The notes under the pieces: model-generated
Told to the model about the DNA's origin: nothing
The model's database searches: none
What the model saw: the letters and a program-made list of their open reading frames with translations, nothing else
Assembly: GCA_937901395.1 (NCBI GenBank)
Contig: CALCDB010000109.1
Coordinates: 1-20,051, forward strand
Direction: 5' to 3'
DNA: 20,051 bases
DNA from: an uncultured Verrucomicrobiota bacterium
GTDB taxonomy: Bacteria > Verrucomicrobiota > Kiritimatiellia > RFP12 > UBA1067
Shown: positions 17,941 to 20,051 of the stretch, one piece after another
Layout of the letters: each line of letters opens with the position of its first letter
Position numbering within the stretch: the first letter of the stretch is position 1
Made by a program: the position numbers and the translations under genes

Positions 17941-17966
17941 GCGCATAAAAATATTTTCTTATGCGC
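17941..17966. promoter_or_regulatory. perfect inverted repeat between regulator and operon
   Basis: The arms GCGCATAA (17941-17948) and TTATGCGC (17959-17966) are exact complements, with 10 AT-rich bases between them that can pair further. It begins 10 bases after the regulator's stop codon and is centred about 57 bases upstream of the predicted operon transcript start. It could be an operator for an activator or the terminator hairpin of the regulator. There is no T tract after it on the minus strand, which weakens the terminator reading. Confidence 0.55.
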
Positions 17967-17975
17967 AACGATTAT

Positions 17976-19199
17976 TTATCTACAAGTAGTGGGGGGGGGG
18001 GGATGTCCGTTCTTGATGGAATTGCGATAGTCCCGCATGCTCATCCCGAATTTCGCCTGAAAGATGCTCTTCAGCCGCGAGAGCGACTTGAAACCGGAAT
18101 CGTAGGTAATATCCTCGATCGCCCTGTCCGTCGTCGTCAGAAGCCGACAGACGTTCTTCAGCTGCACTCGCCGAATTTCGCTTAGGATCGAATCGGTCGC
18201 GCGCGATTCCTTGAACCGCAACTGCAAAGTTCTGATCGAAACGCCGAAATGCTTGGCTATGTCATGCTGATTGAGGCCGCCTCTCCTGCACGCATTCTCC
18301 GCGATGTACTCGCGCGCCAATGTGACCAATCTCCCCACTCCCTTGGGATCTTGGGTTGACGATCTCTCGGTGATTCCCTTTACGCCGCAGACGAGTCGCG
18401 GAAGTTTCTTCGTGCGCTTCCTGATCATGTTGTCAAGCGCTTGCGCCGCCTCGTACGCCGTTTCCACGTAGTCCAACTGAATCGAAGATAGCGTCGGATA
18501 CGAATTCTCGCATACCAACTCGTCGTCATCAATCCCTAGCATGTATACGGAACCGGGAACCGCTATGTCGCATAGCCGGCAAAGATCGAGCATATCCCTA
18601 CCGATTCCATCATCGTACGTGAGAATCCCGCACGGCTTGGGAAATTTCTTGAGCTGACGCATCGCCTCGTCGCACTCCGCAACGCGAATCCCTATGCTCG
18701 AATACGTTTTGCGCGGAGGAATCGAATACGTGAGCCCCGCCGCCTCCGCCGCCTTCACGAACGCCCTCGCAAGCGCACGCGAAAGACGAATCCCGTTCGT
18801 TAGATGCGCCCCCACGTATACGACGTGCCTGCAACCACGACGCTTGAACAACTCCATCGCCCTCTTCGCGATCTCGTCGAAATCCAGCGTCACCGAACCT
18901 ACCCCGAAATACGGCTGCTGCGGAAACGCCATGATCGGCACATCGCCCATCCCCCTCGCCGCGAAGAAGTCCCTTATGAACCTCACCGGCGCTCCGCAGG
19001 TGATGATGCCGTCCGGACGCAACGAGCCAAAGTCAAGCAATGCTTCGTTGATTCCATTGCCCAATTCGAATATGCGCACGAACCACTTCGTGTTGCGCCG
19101 CGTATAAAGCATCGTCCCCCGAAACCAATCCAATACGATCTTCGTCGGACGAACGATGAAAAACGCGATTCGCAAAAATCCTCTTGAATATCTCTTCAA
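17976..19199 (-). CDS. XylR-like transcription regulator (periplasmic-binding-protein-like domain + AraC HTH)
   Basis: A 407-residue regulator with the architecture of E. coli XylR: an N-terminal sugar-binding-protein/LacI-like sensor domain (about 9-285) and a C-terminal AraC-type DNA-binding domain (about 292-395). In the sensor part, VPGSVYMLGIDDDELVCENS then YPTLSSIQLDYVETAYEAA matches the conserved end of the LacI/XylR sensor fold. The AraC part has a first helix-turn-helix around LNQHDIAKHFGVSIRTLQLRF and the second-helix signature ITYDSGFKSLSRLKSIFQ ... FGMSMRDYR. The start is TTG at 19199; an AGGAG lies 11 bases upstream, and the first beta-strand (RIAFFI) begins near residue 10, so little can be missing. 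TTG at codon 9 is an alternative. The C-terminus contains four Pro codons in a 12-C run. Genes of this type usually sense a sugar and activate adjacent genes; the ligand is unknown. It most likely controls the operon immediately downstream. Confidence 0.88.
   Translation of the reverse strand: MKRYSRGFLRIAFFIVRPTKIVLDWFRGTMLYTRRNTKWFVRIFELGNGINEALLDFGSLRPDGIITCGAPVRFIRDFFAARGMGDVPIMAFPQQPYFGVGSVTLDFDEIAKRAMELFKRRGCRHVVYVGAHLTNGIRLSRALARAFVKAAEAAGLTYSIPPRKTYSSIGIRVAECDEAMRQLKKFPKPCGILTYDDGIGRDMLDLCRLCDIAVPGSVYMLGIDDDELVCENSYPTLSSIQLDYVETAYEAAQALDNMIRKRTKKLPRLVCGVKGITERSSTQDPKGVGRLVTLAREYIAENACRRGGLNQHDIAKHFGVSIRTLQLRFKESRATDSILSEIRRVQLKNVCRLLTTTDRAIEDITYDSGFKSLSRLKSIFQAKFGMSMRDYRNSIKNGHPPPPTTCR
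17991..18002 (-). repeat. 12-base poly-C tract in the regulator's last codons
   Basis: Twelve consecutive C on the minus strand (G on plus) encode PPPP just before the terminal TTCR. Loss of one base would give a tail ending LLVDK, gain of one a tail ending HYL, in both cases beyond the AraC fold. Homopolymers this long are prone to slippage and also to sequencing error. Confidence 0.9.
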
Positions 19200-19225
19200 C
19201 TCCTGCTCATCTCCTACAGCCAGAT

Positions 19226-19234
19226 ATTATACCA
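19226..19234 (-). promoter_or_regulatory. predicted extended -10 promoter of the regulator gene
   Basis: The minus strand reads TGGTATAAT, a perfect TATAAT with a TGn extension. Transcription would start about 20 bases before the TTG start codon. A TAGACA lies upstream but with a 20-base spacer, too long for a normal -35, so the extended -10 probably carries recognition. Confidence 0.6.
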
Positions 19235-19367
19235 AAAAATTTGGCGTGAGGTGTCTATATCTCTGCACCAATTTATTTCCACCGCTTCAATCCTGTTAAT
19301 CCTATCTACGAAATCGGAGACAACTCCTCGAAGTTAGACAAAAGATTCGCGGTATGATTTCCAGCAA

Positions 19368-19407
19368 TTTTCCATTACACGCATATTATATATATGCGTG
19401 TGGAAAA
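19368..19407. repeat. long AT-rich hairpin with TTTTCC/GGAAAA ends
   Basis: The arms ACACGCATAT (19377-19386) and ATATGCGTGT (19392-19401) are perfectly complementary around a 5-base TATAT loop. Past a 3-base bulge (ATT on the left arm) the stem continues with TTTTCC (19368-19373) pairing to GGAAAA (19402-19407), for 16 base pairs in all. Confidence 0.85.
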
Positions 19408-19442
19408 ATGGAAAATCGGAAAAAAGTGATTTTCCAGGGCGT

Positions 19443-19458
19443 TTTTCCACGTGGAAAA
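19443..19458. repeat. 16-bp perfect palindrome
   Basis: TTTTCCACGTGGAAAA is its own reverse complement. It is two copies of the local TTTTCCAC motif placed head to head, a geometry typical of a dimeric protein-binding site. Confidence 0.85.
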
Positions 19459-19624
19459 TCAATGTTTTTAACGTTTTTTACTCGCTTTTTTAATTTTCCA
19501 CCCAAAAACTACATCAAAACTAGATAACTGCATGGAAAATCAAATATTCTCCAATTATGTTAACTTATCGTTTTTCCACATCTTAACTGCGTGGAAAATT
19601 GAAATAGTATATACTTTTTACAAG

Positions 19625-20051
19625 TTATACCGATATTGATAATGGAAGAAACATTCTTCCACTACTACTAGTATTGTCAATCTTAAGTCCGTATTCTTTT
19701 AAATTATCCCTTATCATGTCGTACGCTTTATCACCTATTGTCCGAGTAAATGTTTTTCGAGCATATTTCCGCGCATCGCCTGCTGACATTTTTGAGATTT
19801 TAAGGGAATTTCAGGGACAGACCCTCTACTATCCTTTCTTCCAAATCATCACACCCACAGTACTGTGTGTTTTTGTTTTTGTGTTGTTTATTATTGTTTG
19901 TATTCGGATTCTGAACATCCATATTCAGATTCTGAACATCCATGTTCGGATTTTGAACATCCATGTTCGGATTCTGAACATCATTAGCACCTTCATTACC
20001 AATGCAAAGTGCAGATAATAAGCGTTTATCAGCATTTTTCTCACGCTTAAA
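19625..20051 (-). pseudogene. 3' end of an unrecognised gene with a frameshift near 19800
   Basis: A minus-strand frame enters from beyond the window end and stays open for 83 codons, from FKREKNADKRLLSALCIGNE through four NPNMDVQ-like heptads, an Asn/Lys-rich linker and YCGCDDLEERIVEGLSLKFP, to TAA at 19800-19802. Directly after, in the +1 frame, the reading continues as KISKMSAGDARKYARKTF and on to SSSGRMFLPLSISV, ending at TAA 19625-19627. Joined, the two parts read as one natural C-terminal domain. The downstream part alone, from the ATG at 19789, would be a 54-residue ORF with no good ribosome-binding site. Possibilities are a pseudogene, a sequencing error in the GGG at 19804-19806, a programmed +1 shift at CCT-TAA, or two separate genes. 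No family recognised. Its AT-rich composition differs from the operon and suggests a different origin, possibly mobile DNA. Confidence 0.5.
19900..19983. repeat. 21-bp tandem repeat, four copies, coding for a heptad
   Basis: Four 21-base units (19900-19920, 19921-19941, 19942-19962, 19963-19983) differ by only a few bases. On the minus strand they are in frame and encode NPNMDVQ, NPNMDVQ, NLNMDVQ and NPNTNNN-like units in a probable linker. The unit junctions contain GAACATCCATGTTC, an inverted repeat (GAACAT/ATGTTC). Confidence 0.9.

Larger units (their letters stand above)
19203..19624. other. AT-rich noncoding region with TTTTCCA/TGGAAAA motif cluster
   Basis: About 420 bases without a credible gene. 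The part next to the regulator holds its promoter. From about 19356 to 19600 the motif TTTTCCA or its complement TGGAAAA occurs about ten times on both strands, for example at 19368-19374, 19401-19407, 19409-19415, 19430-19436, 19443-19449, 19452-19458, 19494-19500, 19533-19539, 19572-19578 and 19592-19598. Some read TTTTCCACA, which resembles a relaxed DnaA box. AT tracts lie between them. Also present at 19290-19302 is TCCTGTTAATCCT, a short direct repeat. The cluster could be an origin-like region, an iteron set or regulator sites; the sequence alone does not decide. Confidence 0.7.

Noticed and set aside
19197..19215. ATG at 19210-19208 as the regulator's start
   Set aside because: That frame reads ATG AGC AGG AGT TGA and stops at once; it is not in frame with the regulator.
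19674..20018. Plus-strand 114-codon frame with a hydrophobic stretch and ILNIHVR repeats
   Set aside because: The repeated part is the complement of the minus-strand heptads. It starts at TTG without a ribosome-binding site, and the minus-strand reading gives more protein-like sequence on both sides of the repeat.
1..20051. The window as a complete circular plasmid
   Set aside because: Joining the ends puts a stop codon (TAA, 20048-20050) just before the left gene's open frame, leaving its HU domain without a beginning.

Overview
The window looks like chromosomal DNA from a Gram-negative bacterium, most likely of the Planctomycetes-Verrucomicrobia-Chlamydiae group (Kiritimatiellota, Lentisphaerota or Verrucomicrobiota), probably gut-associated. 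That placement is an inference from three things: very large secreted proteins built from YDG/MBG-like and InlB B-repeat-like modules, a XylR-type regulator (periplasmic-binding-protein-like domain fused to an AraC helix-turn-helix), and the end of an HU-like/DUF4469 protein. There is no rRNA or other taxonomic marker. Positions 1 to about 19,200 are clearly GC-rich; the last ~850 bases are AT-rich and look like a different compartment.

Layout. On the plus strand, 1-533 is the 3' part of an HU-like DNA-binding/DUF4469 protein, followed by a GC-rich hairpin and a five-copy 22-bp tandem repeat. Everything from 800 to 19,199 is on the minus strand. Reading in the direction of transcription: a XylR/AraC-type regulator (19,199-17,976), a giant exported repeat protein of 1914 aa (17,822-12,078), a second giant exported repeat protein of 3387 aa (12,058-1,895), and a 360-aa predicted outer-membrane beta-barrel (1,882-800). 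The last three are separated by only 19 and 12 bases, each has a strong AAGGAG(G) ribosome-binding site, and the barrel's site overlaps the stop codon of the 3387-aa gene. They therefore look like one operon, read from an extended -10 promoter at about 17,903-17,911. The regulator lies just upstream with its own extended -10 promoter; between it and the operon is a perfect inverted repeat centred about 57 bases before the predicted transcript start.

The giant proteins share a set of modules: a 'HxHxW ... Cys' module, a YDG/MBG-like beta-sandwich, beta-helix-like stretches, InlB B-repeat-like domains, and a ~145-240 aa unit ('module B') that I do not recognise as a named family, present nine times across the two proteins. 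Two neighbouring beta-sandwich modules of the 3387-aa protein carry related helical insertions. A 100-bp stretch is identical between the two genes, which suggests recent duplication or gene conversion. The likely biology is a regulated cell-surface or secreted adhesin-like system with a co-produced barrel; substrate and function cannot be read from the sequence.

The right end (19,203-20,051) is AT-rich. It holds a dense cluster of TTTTCCA/TGGAAAA motifs with two strong palindromes, then the 3' end of an unrecognised minus-strand gene with a heptad repeat (NPNMDVQ) and an apparent frameshift at 19,800.
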